Positions 1-10,960 of a stretch of DNA of 64,000 nucleotides are shown piece after piece; positions within the stretch are counted from its first letter, which is position 1; each line of letters starts with the position of its first letter. The notes beneath the pieces were generated by a model. The model did not search any database and was not told the origin of the DNA. It was given only the letters and a program-made list of their open reading frames with translations. Source of the DNA: Wolfiporia cocos (lineage: Eukaryota > Basidiomycota > Agaricomycetes > Polyporales > Phaeolaceae). The position numbers and the translations under genes were made by a program. The stretch covers positions 1,488,001 to 1,552,000 of the forward strand of contig JACCLO010000011.1 of NCBI GenBank assembly GCA_029448655.1. The letters run 5' to 3'.

Positions 1-977
1 GACTTAGAGAGGAGACAATACCAGCGCAGCAGGATGGTGAGAGTGATTCTATGGCGCAAGCCGAGAATAATAGAACTAAGGATTAGCGGCGTCAAGCCGG
101 GTCCTTATATACATGTGTGACGGGAGGGCACGTGCTACTAGCTAGTACTGCCTTACCGGGTTATGTGGCTTTGCCAAGTGGCGAAGCTTATCTTATCTAG
201 TGTTTATGGACTCTATCTACAATGGCCGTGATGGGCCCTAATGGCCGCACCAATTGTAGGAGAGGGATTTGTGTATATTATCATATGAACGCGGGCACAG
301 CCCGGGTATATGGAGAAGCCGATTGCCGGATACCATGAGGTATAATGGCGATTGGTCGGTCTTCGTTGGATGACCAAGGCGAGACGCCGAGGTCGTTATG
401 CTATTGGACATGGTTGTACCGTAGCATGTGATATGTCCGGACCGGAGGGTTACCGGGACATGTGTTGGACTTAGCCGTGAGGCGAGGTCCGGTGTTTGGG
501 CGACGCCGTGATGGCAGAAGCCCGGGACTTGGTTTGTACCGGGTCCGTGGGAGGCCGAGAAGGCCGTGACCTATAGCGATATTGCCTTGATGCTAATATT
601 ATGCTGTATGGTCGTGTTGACATTATTATGCGAGCGTGCCGCGCTCGGGATGTCATTATGATCTAGGATCTTATGACGTGGTGGTCTAGCTTGTAAGGGC
701 GAGACCTATGACGTAGCGATGACGATGCTATTGTCTAGACTTGTATGACGTATTCGCAGGTGGAGGCACAGCGATGCACGTTGCCTTAGTGATGATGTCA
801 TTAGTCTTGTGACGTAGCCTTGTATAAGCTGGTCATGTGTTTGATAAGCCCAGTTAAGGACTTGTCGTGTGGCAATGGGAGTTAACCCGTAGATGACTTG
901 TAGTTAGACGTATAAATCCCGGATAAATTGCTATAATCATAGGAAAAATGCTGTAAGCCCCAGATAAATCTGTGACA
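1..977 (-). mobile_element. Partial solo LTR, truncated by the window edge
   Basis: The segment ends with ATAAATCTGTGACA at 964-977, the same edge as the Gypsy LTR at 33746-34444 (CAAATCTGTGACA). It also shares the phrase ATGGCCGCACCA (near 241) and an ATAAAT-rich end. Its other edge lies left of base 1, so no TSD can be tested; the five bases after it are TAGCT. No open frame in it resembles a protein. It appears to sit inside an older LTR that continues from 978. Confidence 0.55.
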
Positions 978-1224
978 TAGCTTATATACATGCGACGCAA
1001 CATAACTAGCTAACCTTGCCCTAAAGCAACGTGGCCTGTGCGCACGCGCCTAGTAGAGGCTGTGCTACTACATCACATGTCTTATCACTCTACATACGGG
1101 TATCTTATCAGTTACTCTCCATCGCGCGCGGCTATCTTCATAAGTCAGGTGATTGAACGTTGAAGTCGTTAGTTCGAACCGCGGGGTGGCCAAAAGCCCA
1201 GTGCCACAGCGTAAAACTGTGACA
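978..1224 (-). mobile_element. Remnant of an older LTR with adjacent polypurine tract
   Basis: It begins with a TATATACATGC motif like that inside the Gypsy LTR (near 33908) and ends AAAACTGTGACA at 1213-1224. The next bases, read on the minus strand, form CATGAAGCGGAGGTAA directly before TGTCACAG. This matches the Gypsy PPT/LTR junction (CCTGAAGAGGGGGTAA before TGTCACAG at 34444). It is therefore the 3' LTR of a minus-oriented element whose interior would lie to the right. A GTTCGAACC motif near 1170 resembles one in the TRIM at 59132. Confidence 0.4.
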
Positions 1225-1783
1225 TTACCTCCGCTTCATGATTTGTCGTCTCGACAAAGGGGTTGCCCAACCACCATGGTTAGTAGGCCGCCGACATCAT
1301 GGGTGACTGCTTAGCTACGCTGGTTCGTATCCGTTGTATCCACAGTTCGCATTAAGTCTTGACCACTAGTCTCTACTCAGCTTGCTTCCTCCATCAATAT
1401 TCTTCCTTGTTGAGTGTTCTAGCTTCCTTTTTCTTTCTTGATTCACCTGACCTGTCGACGTGAGGTTACGCCTAAGCGCTTCACATACCCGCAAGGTCTC
1501 TTCATGTAGGGTGCATGCTACCTAGGCGTGCGATACCTAGAGTACGTACCGCTGGTGCGCCCGCTACCTATTAGTTAATGGGGTAGACTTGTTGACATAC
1601 TTCACTCCACAGTCGGTCTGCGGCTTGGTCGCCCTAGCAATGCTTAGTGGGGGCTGGCATACGATTGCCGACCTCCTCCTCAAGGAGGCTGCCCCGCCGC
1701 AATGCAAGACCTAAGTGTGGAAGACCCTCGGCCCCAAGCACAATGATCAGCGCAGGGGGGGAGGTAGAATAGACAGTTCAATA
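1225..1783. other. Gene-free stretch
   Basis: No open frame, splice-compatible exon chain or repeat is convincing here. It may be decayed interior of the LTR element ending at 1224, but no gag or pol motif survives. Confidence 0.4.
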
Positions 1784-2007
1784 TGACCCAGAAACCTTGG
1801 GTCCAACCCTACTACCGCCCAAACGCTTATCTCTATGTCTCACCCCTAACTCAACTCGACCTCAGCGTCAGACTCTTGCCTTGTAGGCCCTCCCTAGGAT
1901 TAGAGCCCCTAGGCCCTCCTCGACATTAGGATGGAGTTGAGTTAGGGGTGAGACATAGAGATAAGCGTTTGGGCAGTAGTAGGGTTGGACCCAAGGTTTC
2001 TGGGTCA
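1784..2007. repeat. Inverted repeat, 74-bp arms
   Basis: Bases 1784-1857 are the reverse complement of 1934-2007 with a single mismatch as read (CCGCCC versus CTGCCC). The spacer is 76 bp and contains a smaller CCTAGG...CCTAGG palindrome. The right arm is the end of a minus-strand open frame (1868-2230, about 120 codons) that reads like a fragment of a real protein, including the stretch DLTQKPWVQPYY. The left arm spells the same peptide on the plus strand, so a coding fragment has been duplicated head-to-head. No TSD or known family is evident. Confidence 0.8.
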
Positions 2008-2339
2008 GATCATCAGCAACAACATCATGAAAAAGGTCATATAAAGTGGCACAATAAATACAGTTTGGGTCACTGACATAAATTTGCGAACTGGGTTGTC
2101 CAAAATCTGGTGCAAAAACAAAGCAATTGATATGTATTATCCTCAATAAAATAGCCACACCAAGATTCAAACTGCCGACTTCATGTTTAACATGATCGGT
2201 AAAACAGGAACACTTACCATTACTCAACAATGGCTTCCATAACAGCTATAATGCTCTGCATGTATCACATATATCATACACAGATTTTACACAAACAACA
2301 GAGTCCATGCACGATAAAAGTTGGCAAGTGCCGTAATGA

Positions 2340-3880
2340 GGGTTGAGTTGCAAGGGTCACGGAGATTGCGAAGGTCACAAGAGCTGCAAGAGCTGCAGGA
2401 GCGCCAACAGTGACAGTCATAGGCCACAGGGGCTGCAGTGGGTCATGGTTGCAGGTCACTGAAACCTGGAGGGCTGCAGTGAAAGGTTATGGAAGTTGCA
2501 CAGGTTGCAATTGCAGGTCATGGAGGTCACAAGCTGTGGAAGTTGCAGGAGCCAAGAAGGTTTTGGGCACAGGTTGTGAGGGTCATATTGGGTTGGTATG
2601 TTGCTGTTCCAGGTTGCTGAAGCTGCAGAGGCTGCAGTGAGAGATTGTGGAAGTTGCCAAGGTTGTGGAGGTCGCAGAGGTTGCAGAGGTCACAGAAGTT
2701 GCAGATGTGGAGGTTGCAGAGGTCACAGAAGTTGCAGACATGGAGGTCATGGAAGTTGCAGACATGGAGGTCACAGAGGTTGTGGAGGTTGTGGAGGTTG
2801 CAGAGGTTGCGGAGGTTGCGGAGGTTGCAGAGGTCGTGGAGGTCATGGTCACAGATTGCAAGGGTTGTGGTAGGCTTTGGATACAGGTTGCAGAAGTCAT
2901 GGAACTGCAGTGACAAGCTGTGGAGACCACCAAGGCTGCAATAACAGGGTGTGGAGGTTGTGGAGGTTGCAAAGGTTGCAGAAGCCATGAAAGTCGCAGA
3001 GGTTGTGGAGGTCGTGAAGGTCACGATCACAGGTCGTGAGGGTCGCGGTTGGTCATGGCTGCAAATTGCAGAAGTCATGGAAATTGTGGTGACAAGGTGT
3101 GAAGGCTACAAGAGCCACAGTATGAGGTGACAAAGGTTGCACAGGTTGCACAGGTTGCAAAGGTTGTGAGAGCTGCATAAGTTGTGAAAGTCGCAAAAGT
3201 CGCAGTCTCAGGTCACAGGAGTCGCGGTGGGTTGTGGTCACAGGTTGCAGAGGTTGCAGATATAGTAAAAATTAAATTACTGTGGTCACAGCAGGCACGG
3301 TAGTGCCAATTGAGCCATGGAAATCACAGAGGCTGAGAAAGCCACAGAAGTTATGAAACTTGTGGAGGTTGTGGGTACAGGTCATGAGGACCAGGAGGAG
3401 GGTCATGGTTGCAGATTGTATAAGTCACAGGGAGTGTAAAAGTGAATAACTGAGGTTGCAACAGGCACAGCAGCAACAACTGGGTTGCAGAAGTTGCAGA
3501 GATCACAGAAGCCACAGAAGCTGTGGATGTTGCAGAGGCTGTGGTGAAAAGTTGTGGAAGCCATGAAGGTCACAAAGGTTTCAGACGTCATGGAGGTCAT
3601 GAAGGCCATGGAGGTCACAAAGGTCATGGAGGTCACAGAGGTCGTGGAGGTTGTGGAGGTCATGAAGGTCATGGAGGTCATGGAGGTTGTGGAGGTCACA
3701 AAGGTCATGGCGGTTGTGGAGGTTGCAGAGGTCATGGAGGTTGCGGAGATTGCAGAAGTCGCAGAGGTCATAGAATTTGCAGATGTGGAGGTCACAGAGG
3801 TCACAGAAGTTGCAGACATGGAGGTCGTGGAGGTCGCAAAAGTTGCAGATACAGAGGTTGTGGAGGTCACAGCAACAGGC
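2340..3880. repeat. Purine-rich 9-bp minisatellite block
   Basis: About 1.5 kb is built from degenerate 9-bp words such as GAGGTTGCA, GAGGTCACA and GAGGTCATG. The plus strand is purine and G+T rich. All six frames stay open for long runs and give repetitive peptides (EVAEV, GGHRG, TSATS), which are artefacts of the repeat and not genes. A less regular zone (about 2950-3480) separates two more regular blocks. Confidence 0.85.
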
Positions 3881-4290
3881 CATGGTTGTGGGCTGACCCA
3901 CAATCATTGCTACTGTCTGGTTGTGGCAGTTGTGGGCCGACCCACAACTATCATAATCGTCAAGTCATGACAGTTGTGGGCTGACCCACAACTGTCATTA
4001 CTGCCAGGTTGCAGCAGTGGTGGGCTGACCCACAACCATCATAACTGTCAAGTTGTGGCAGTTGTGGGCCAGTCCACAATCATCATAACTGTCAAGTCAT
4101 GACAGTTGTGGGCCGACCTGCAACTGTCATTACTGTCAGGTTGCAGCAGTGGTGGGCTGACCCACAACCATCATAACCATCAAGTCATGACAGTTGTGGG
4201 CTGACCTGCAACTGTCATTACTGTCAGGTTGCAGCAGTGGTGGGCCAACCCACAACTGTCACTACCATCTGGTTGTGGGCCCACCTGATG
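3881..4290. repeat. 44-bp tandem repeat with hairpin units
   Basis: About nine copies of a roughly 44-bp unit are anchored on TTGTGGGCTGACCCACAA, near 3888, 3934, 3975, 4019, 4064, 4108, 4152, 4197 and 4241. Each anchor is a short palindrome (TGTGGG/CCCACA), so every unit can form a small hairpin. Alternating linkers (CATCATAACTGTCAAG and GTCATTACTGTCAGG) suggest a higher-order period of about 89-133 bp. Confidence 0.75.
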
Positions 4291-7041
4291 GTAAGCCTAA
4301 TGGTTAAGTCGTGGGCTGATGGCCGGCTGACCTGAATCAATAGGGATTGGTACAAGCCGGTTCACCAGTACCATCACCTACCATTGCTGAAAGGTGTGAC
4401 TGATACCAACACTAGCATAGAGCAAGTTGTGCCATTGGCTCTTTGAGTACAGGTGCTTACTCACCATATTACTCATCACTGTGGCTGTAGGTATATGGGA
4501 TCCCCTTAAGGATCCCTGGGGTTGTATTGCTCAAGTACATAAGGTGGCACTCTGGGGCATTGGTTCTTCAGTTCTATTCACTTGTCTTATTTGCCCTAAT
4601 AAGGCCTGTGATAACTGCCACTCTTACTTGCTTATTGCTCATGTCCCCTCCCCCCCCTTCTAAGCAAGCATATAAGTAAGTCCTTATGTTGCATCTCATG
4701 CTGACTGATACACCTAATCCTAACCCTATGATATCAGTGTGACATGGCAAGCTAGACATGGTCTACACTAGAAAGGCAAGCCCGGCCTATGGGATGTGAG
4801 GGTATTTGGTGATGGATTTCAATACTTTCTGCTATGACGCTGACACAAAACTTGTCAGGCATACTAATAAACCTTTGGGGGGTTGGACTGTGTGGTGGTG
4901 ACCAAGGCCCCAGTCTAGCACATGTTAGATGATGAGTAATGAGGAACACACCACAATATCGAGAATTAGCAAGTCTGAGCTGTAAGGCTCAGACTGAGTA
5001 GATGTCACAAGAAATCCGGTGACAATCTCTTTCATTATATTCGCGCATCTGCAAGACTGATAGATAGCCGCTCGTATGGATGCACGTGCATGGATAGATA
5101 GATGCTTCACTATCTTATCTATTTTACATAGGTCTTATCTCGTCACAAGTAGCATGCATCACCTTGTTACTAGTAGCACATGACCTCACTACACACAGAC
5201 TGCACCTTTAGGGCAAGGTGGTCTAGTAGTTACAGGACTGGCTACATGTATATATACAGGCGACATCTAAGGATTACCCTCAGACTTGTAATCTCGACCT
5301 TGGGGGTGAGTCCCCTGGGAACTCTTTTATTATTACCTCTGCTGGCTACCTCATGTGATACTGTGACACTCCGCCTCTCTCCATCTCCCTCTCTGGCAGC
5401 CCCTCTGTTGAGCAGTGTTCCAGCTATCGACCTCAGTGATAACGTCAAGAGGACGCCCACCGTACTGTGGCGTACCCCCGTCAGATATAGGTGCAGCATT
5501 GGAGGGTACCCCAGCACCAAAGCTTCCATGGCAAGAGGCAACATTCATCGTTCTCCATCTGTCGTGGTGGTTGTAGACGGATAGGGAGGGATATAGGAGA
5601 TAGGGAGTCCCCCGCTGCGTGGGTAGCACAGCACGTATGTTTCCATGTCAGTAGACTATATACACACATAGTGTTACTGAGTACAGTACTGCCCTGAACA
5701 GGGCCTGTGCACATTCCACAGTATGCTAACATAATCTATTGTGCATGTGACCTGTATGTACAAGTAGCTACTGTCCACCGTATGGGGAGGGGTAACCATG
5801 CCAAGAATTGCATCCAGAGCTTATCAGTTCAGAGTCTGAATGACCTACCTCAAATGCCATTTAGATGCTGATATCATGACTGTGGTGCTATTGATGCTGG
5901 TATCAGTGCATGAGGGATTACTGAATATTAGTGGGAGCCTGTGCGAGGCAACATACACTACCAAGAAGTAATGTACACTTCATTTGGGCATCCTCAGTGT
6001 GACTCTCACGCCAATGTACATTGTGAAGCTTGAGAGACAATGCATTATCATGTTCATGCACAAGTTGTATTTTCCGCCTGATTTCCTCCAGCTCTGCATG
6101 ACCTCCAGGAACAGTTTGAAGTGCTCTGGGCTCTGCAGCGACCCAATATTTTCCTTATTTTGTGCAAATTGAGCCATGTGAATATCTTCGAGCTGGCATA
6201 AGCTTTGTGCTTGTTGGATATGAGAGCAGGAGGATTTTGGCATGGATACTAGGTCCGGAACTGCTAAGGACATACTATTAGCAGTCAACCACAAGTAATA
6301 TTCAGCAGGAAGCTCACCAAAGCAGGGTGTTTGTCATGAAATGCAGCACACCAATAAACAAGACATGACATGACTTGCCATCAAGTGTGATGCAATGTGA
6401 CACACCCAGTGGCATGTACATCCCAATTAGGAAGGGGAATACATCTGTGTAATGTCCAGAAATAATCTACACCTCAGAACAAGCTTGCATTGAGACATAT
6501 ATAACTGGACCTCACTATTGTATATATAGCTCTTTCTACTTGATCTCAAATATTTTGGTCTTTTCTTGCTTGCTTGATTATGCCCAAAAAATTCTAATAT
6601 GTCCTTCTATCAATTGATGGGAATGCATCTCCTCCTTGGATAATTAGCTATAGCATAAAGTAAATATGCATGCCTCTGATCTCTTTATTTCTTCGAAGAA
6701 TGTTTGGGACAGAATTTCGTTAAAGCATTCATAGCATGCTGTGTCATATACCAAATGCACAGATTGACATGAAGTGATTCAATTAGAGGAATTCCATCCC
6801 AAAGAAAGTATTCATTGCATAGTTCTAATCAATATACTTCAGTACAGTGAGGTGTGATATCACAGTCTACATACTGTGTGACTGGCGTAGCTGGGAATCC
6901 CTAAGATCGGCCTACAAGGCTGTTCAGCCCTGGCTGTAGTGTCAACAAGAGGAGGCATGCACAGAAGCAGGGAGTATCAAGAAAGGAGGCGACACAGCCC
7001 CATTGATGAGAATAACAAGAATGAGGAGTAAGTCTCATTCT
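4291..7041. other. Gene-free, decayed repeat DNA
   Basis: No frame gives a recognisable protein or a consistent exon chain. LTR-like edges occur (TGTCACAAGAAATCC near 5003, ACTGTGACA ending near 5364, TATATATACA near 5231), but no matching 5-bp TSD was found, so no element is called. A minus-strand open frame at 5980-6294 (104 codons) has no family resemblance. Confidence 0.4.
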
Positions 7042-7595
7042 TGTTACGGATCGAATATCCGTTCAGCTGAAATAACTAAGTTGAGTTACTCAGCGTATCG
7101 AGTAGCGCACTACTCATCAGACTCCATGGAGTCGAGCGTCGATATACTAGCTGCAGGCTTAATTGCTCAAGCCTTTGAGAACGAGTATAAGATGCTTGTA
7201 ATTCAACAAGGTCGAGCTGAGGAACTCGACCAGTATTTACAGCAGGGTTTTTATACTACAATTCTGTTTTATACTACAATTCTGTAATCGGGGTCATAGT
7301 GTCCTTGGTACTGCTACCACTAAGTCCATAAGGCTAGTACGCTACGATAACTAAGCTGAAACATTGCGGTTGAGCGCAACAGTGGCTGAAATGCGGAAGC
7401 TCTGTGGTTAGACAACAAATATCACCTAGAACCTGATACACTATGAGGCCATGGGCATAGGGCTGTTGTACATGAAACGGGGGTCACTGGTTGAACAGGG
7501 AACCCTGGAAATAGATGCACAGTACAGCGGTTGAACGCTAAGTCCTCCTCTCCAGTGAGGCGCAAAAAGTATACAGATTCATACAGACCATAACA
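7042..7595 (+). mobile_element. Solo LTR A (TGTTAC family, short form)
   Basis: The 554-bp segment begins TGTTACGGATCG and ends ACCATAACA. It is flanked by a perfect 5-bp target-site duplication, ATTCT (7037-7041 and 7596-7600). It shares long stretches with the LTRs at 8384 and 49000 (for example CAAGGTCGAGCTGAGGAACT). No second LTR or internal coding region adjoins it, so it is a solo LTR left by LTR-LTR recombination. The superfamily cannot be told from an LTR alone. Confidence 0.9.
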
Positions 7596-8383
7596 ATTCT
7601 TGCGGTGTAATATCCAGGCATTGTCAACAGACGTGCTATCCTTGCCCTAAAGTATGCAGCCCATGTGTAACTAAGAGGCATGATGTAACTATGTAATGTA
7701 ACCTGTAACTACTGTGACCGTCAGGTGATGCGCCCCTAATCTAATCTACTACGTTATCTACCGTATCTCACTTGACCTGGGGAGCGTAAGTCAAGAAATA
7801 TTGATCTGTGACATGTAAAACTTTCTTCCTGATGAGCCTTCACACTGATACCATTGTGCTATGTGCATCTAGCTCATGCTGGGGAGAGACCTGTCCGGCA
7901 GGGACTGTGGCATGTGATAGACGCTGGATGCTCTGATTTTGCCACCCCGCTACAGTTGCCCCTTAAATGTACAGCTGAGGGGTCATGTGACTATCAGATG
8001 ATGAGGCCCTGGGTTTGACCCCAGGGTTGGCATGTACTTGACACAGAAATAATCTGTGACAGATGCAAACCCTGCATCAAAATGTTCAGGGTATTTTCTA
8101 GTAGCTTTCAATAATTTGTAACATATGAAAAGATGGGAATTGATATATGTTCATATGGGTTGATGGAACTAGCCATGAGTATATTTGGTTATCTTTGGGT
8201 AGGCAGTGTTACTCAGCCAAGGCCCCCGATTTTTTTCTAGTCCTCAGTATACTGGAATATCCGAGGGGTATATTAAGATATCCATTCTACATTCCTAATT
8301 ACATCCGGATGGCTTTAGGCATCCTACAGTAGCTACCACTATGTGGGTGGGCACTTAAAATATATCTCATGTCATCCAACCAT
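7596..8383. other. Gene-free spacer between solo LTRs
   Basis: No convincing coding sequence. CTGTGACA motifs near 7804 and 8064 resemble Gypsy LTR edges but lack partners and TSDs. Confidence 0.4.
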
Positions 8384-8926
8384 TGTTATATTCCACATTG
8401 GTATGCCTGAATATCTTTCTCTGACACCTCACTGGGAAGAGGGACTTAGCGTTCAACCGCTTTATCACGCACTTTATTCTAGGGATCCTCACTCAACCGG
8501 AGACCCTTGTTCCATGTACAACAGCCCTATGCCAATAGTCCCACACTGTATCAGATTCTAGCTGATCAGTGCTGTGTCTAACCACACTTCTTACATTTCA
8601 TCTCTTGTTGCGCTCAACTGCAGCACTTGGTATTTGTCGTACTAGCACGCTAGCCTTATGGACTTAATGGTAGCAGTACCAAGGACACTATGACCCCGAT
8701 TATCGGATCATAGTATATAAACCGATGTAACTAGCAGTTGAGTTCCTCAGCTCGACCTTGTTGAATTACAAGGATCTTATACTCGTTCTCAAAGGCTTGA
8801 GCAATTAAGCCCGCAGCTTGTATATCAACGCTCTGACTCTGCTGAGTCCGACAAGTAGTGCACTACTTGATACACTGAGTAACTTGACTTAGTTAATTCA
8901 GCTGAATGGATATTCGATCTGTAACA
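8384..8926 (-). mobile_element. Solo LTR B (TGTTAC family, short form)
   Basis: A 543-bp reverse-oriented copy of LTR A, with edges TGTTATATTCC on the left and GATCTGTAACA on the right. The flanks are ACCAT and ACTGT, three matches of five, consistent with an older insertion whose TSD has mutated. LTR C begins only 37 bp to the right, in the opposite orientation. Confidence 0.85.
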
Positions 8927-8963
8927 ACTGTCTGGTTTTGTAGCCAATGCTATCCAGCATATT

Positions 8964-9672
8964 TGTTACGGGTCGAATACCCGTTCGTATATTCGAGTCG
9001 CGAATATAGATCGTTCTTCTGCACGTAGGCACGTTGCCGTATGCAAGGCAAATACTCGTTAGATGCCTTCAGGTCCTAAGTGAAGTCCTTAGGAGATCGG
9101 TTGATATCCAATACGCGTTAGAGGATATAATCTGTTCAAGTGCGAGTCTGATAGAATATAAGACTCGCCTAAGTCCGAGAAGTCAGTGTGCACTTCGAGG
9201 ACTTAGTCGTTCGGTTGCTCGAGTGAGAAATACTGAGCGTAGTTTCCTACGTTTGAGAACGAGTATAAGACTTCTTGTTTGTACAACAAGGTCGAGCTGA
9301 AGAGCTTCGACAGTAAGTACATGAGTTTATATACTACGCTAGGTTTTAGGGGTCAAGTCCATCCCAGATGTCACCGATACTATCTACGCTATAGTACCAA
9401 ACGTTTGATAAGTACGGAGTGATATATCTGAAATGATAGATAGAAATGGAGATGGCGGTTGAACGCCATCTATCAACTGCGAGATGATAAAGTTGAAACG
9501 GTGACAGAGTTGGATCTGTCAAAGGTGAAACACGCCCTTTATGCTAGTACAACTGGGGGTACGCCCAGTAGAGTCACGAGTAGCCAGGGGGTTGGTTGCG
9601 CAACAAGTCCCTGTATCGTATTCACCCTATGGTGAGTTCTGCCAGTGTTCGAAAAATAAAACAACCGTAACA
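8964..9672 (+). mobile_element. Solo LTR C (TGTTAC family, long form)
   Basis: The 709-bp segment begins TGTTACGGGTCGAATACCCG and ends ACAACCGTAACA. A perfect TSD, ATATT, lies at 8959-8963 and 9673-9677. It is close to LTR D at 46060 (708 bp) and related more distantly to A, B and E, sharing GAGAACGAGTATAAG and CAAGGTCGAGCTGA. It contains a TTTATATACTACG motif that may be its TATA region. Confidence 0.92.
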
Positions 9673-9810
9673 ATATTTAGGTAGGCTCTGGTAGGATGTA
9701 CTTTCACTGGGGCTCACCTATTATTTGCACTTAAGTGTTGTGCTGCCACTGTGCTGTATGATGGGTGCCTCATGCTCTATGCATGCCTGTCAAAATTGAA
9801 CAAATTCTGC

Positions 9811-10824
9811 TTAGTCTAGCCTTCTTATGAGACAGCTGGATGTATCCATGTCTATTGCAGCCATAAAGTCAGCTCGAATCAATGTCTGATTGCATCTCAC
9901 AGGGGAAGAAAGCTCTGATGCCAATAGCCATACATGTGCATACTTCATCTTCAGTGGACCCTCTCCGATGATGAAACAACCTCCCCTGACTAGCTCCCCA
10001 AAGCAATCCCATAGCATCTATACCTCAAGGGGGTTCAGCGGAAAACTATATAGCGCCCCATACTCAATCTTGTTGGAGCTTGGATTTGTCACAAGACAAG
10101 CTCACACGTGACTGGAGATTAGTGATGTGCCAGGCCCAGCTTTGGGCCATGAGCTGGGCTGAGCTGGGCTTTACACCATGGCCTGAGACAGCCCAGGGCC
10201 CAGCTTGTGTCTCAGGCTGGGCCTGGCCAAGCTGTTGAGCCCCAGCCTGGTGACCCAATGCATACAATGTCCAGTAATTACAATATAAGATTGTACAGGG
10301 TAGTAATATACTCAACTCTAATGTAGTGCCTCTATGTTGATTGTTTTAAACTACAGAAAAGGCTGATAAGTCAAATCCTTAATGTTGAAGCCTGCCACAC
10401 ACTGTTGGGTGCCTATACGATACTCCATATGGCAGCCACACTACTGAACACTGTGCTGGTGGAAGGTTATTTTCACACTTAATCCTACTATAAAGGCCTC
10501 AAGGTTCCTTTTCATCAGGGAACAGTTGAAAAAGGTGTATTTCAAACATTCGAAGTTATAGTGATGACTATCCTAGCAGTGGTAGGCCCCGGACAAGCCC
10601 CAGCTCAGGCCAGGCCAAGCTGTGGGCCATCAGTGGGGGCCCAGCTTCAAGTTTTGAAGAGCCAAGGCCGTCCAAAGCTGGGCCAAAGCTGGGGGCTTTT
10701 GGGCTGAGCCGGGCTGGGCCAGCACATCACTACTGGAGATGGCAGCAGTTTCTAAACTGGGTAAAGGGGTATAGTCGCTCAAATTTTTGTACAGTACCTC
10801 ATGCATTTGTCCACCATCCCTCAT
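9811..10824 (-). pseudogene. Degraded ORF of unknown family, split by a MITE
   Basis: An open frame starts at an ATG at 10824 on the minus strand and runs to the MITE right edge at 10732. Leaving out the MITE and one TSD copy, the same frame continues from 10111 down to 9811. It contains phrases such as GEGPLKMKYAHVWLLASE near 9927-9980. Two in-frame stops lie in the continued part, so this is a relic and not a working gene. I do not recognise the family. The preserved frame across the element is the main evidence that it was once coding. Confidence 0.45.
10120..10732. mobile_element. hAT-like MITE, 613 bp
   Basis: Ends are TAGTGATGTGC and GCACATCACTA (inverted repeats), followed inward by imperfectly inverted GGCCCAGC-rich tracts (10129-10250 and 10580-10722). 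It is flanked by a perfect 8-bp duplication, CTGGAGAT (10112-10119 and 10733-10740), the TSD length of hAT elements. There is no coding capacity. The family call rests on TSD length and termini only. Confidence 0.9.
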
Positions 10825-10960
10825 TGTTCACAGGTCCAAACATGATGCAAATCTATCTGTCTTATGATTGTTCAACAAATCTGGCACCCTCGGCTTGTGT
10901 TCAATGATAGCTGCAGCTCAGGCAAGGTGTTTGGCTGACTGCATCACAGATAACGGCACC

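Noticed and set aside
1150..1200. tRNA-like 3' half (AGTTCGAACCGCG)
   Set aside because: The T-stem does not pair and the rest of a tRNA is missing.
2527..3984. Several long open frames on both strands with repetitive Ser/Thr, Gly/His or Glu/Val peptides
   Set aside because: All arise from the 9-bp minisatellite, which lacks stops in many frames; no start context, introns or homology.
5003..5364. Possible solo LTR (TGTCACAAGAAATCC...ACTGTGACA)
   Set aside because: Flanks GTAGA and CTCCG do not match, and no sister copy confirms the borders.
5180..5584. 134-codon plus-strand open frame
   Set aside because: Composition is not coding-like, overlapping frames on the other strand are equally open, and no family is recognisable.
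7776..8064. Further Gypsy-type LTR edges (CTGTGACA)
   Set aside because: No opposing edge with a matching 5-bp duplication could be found.
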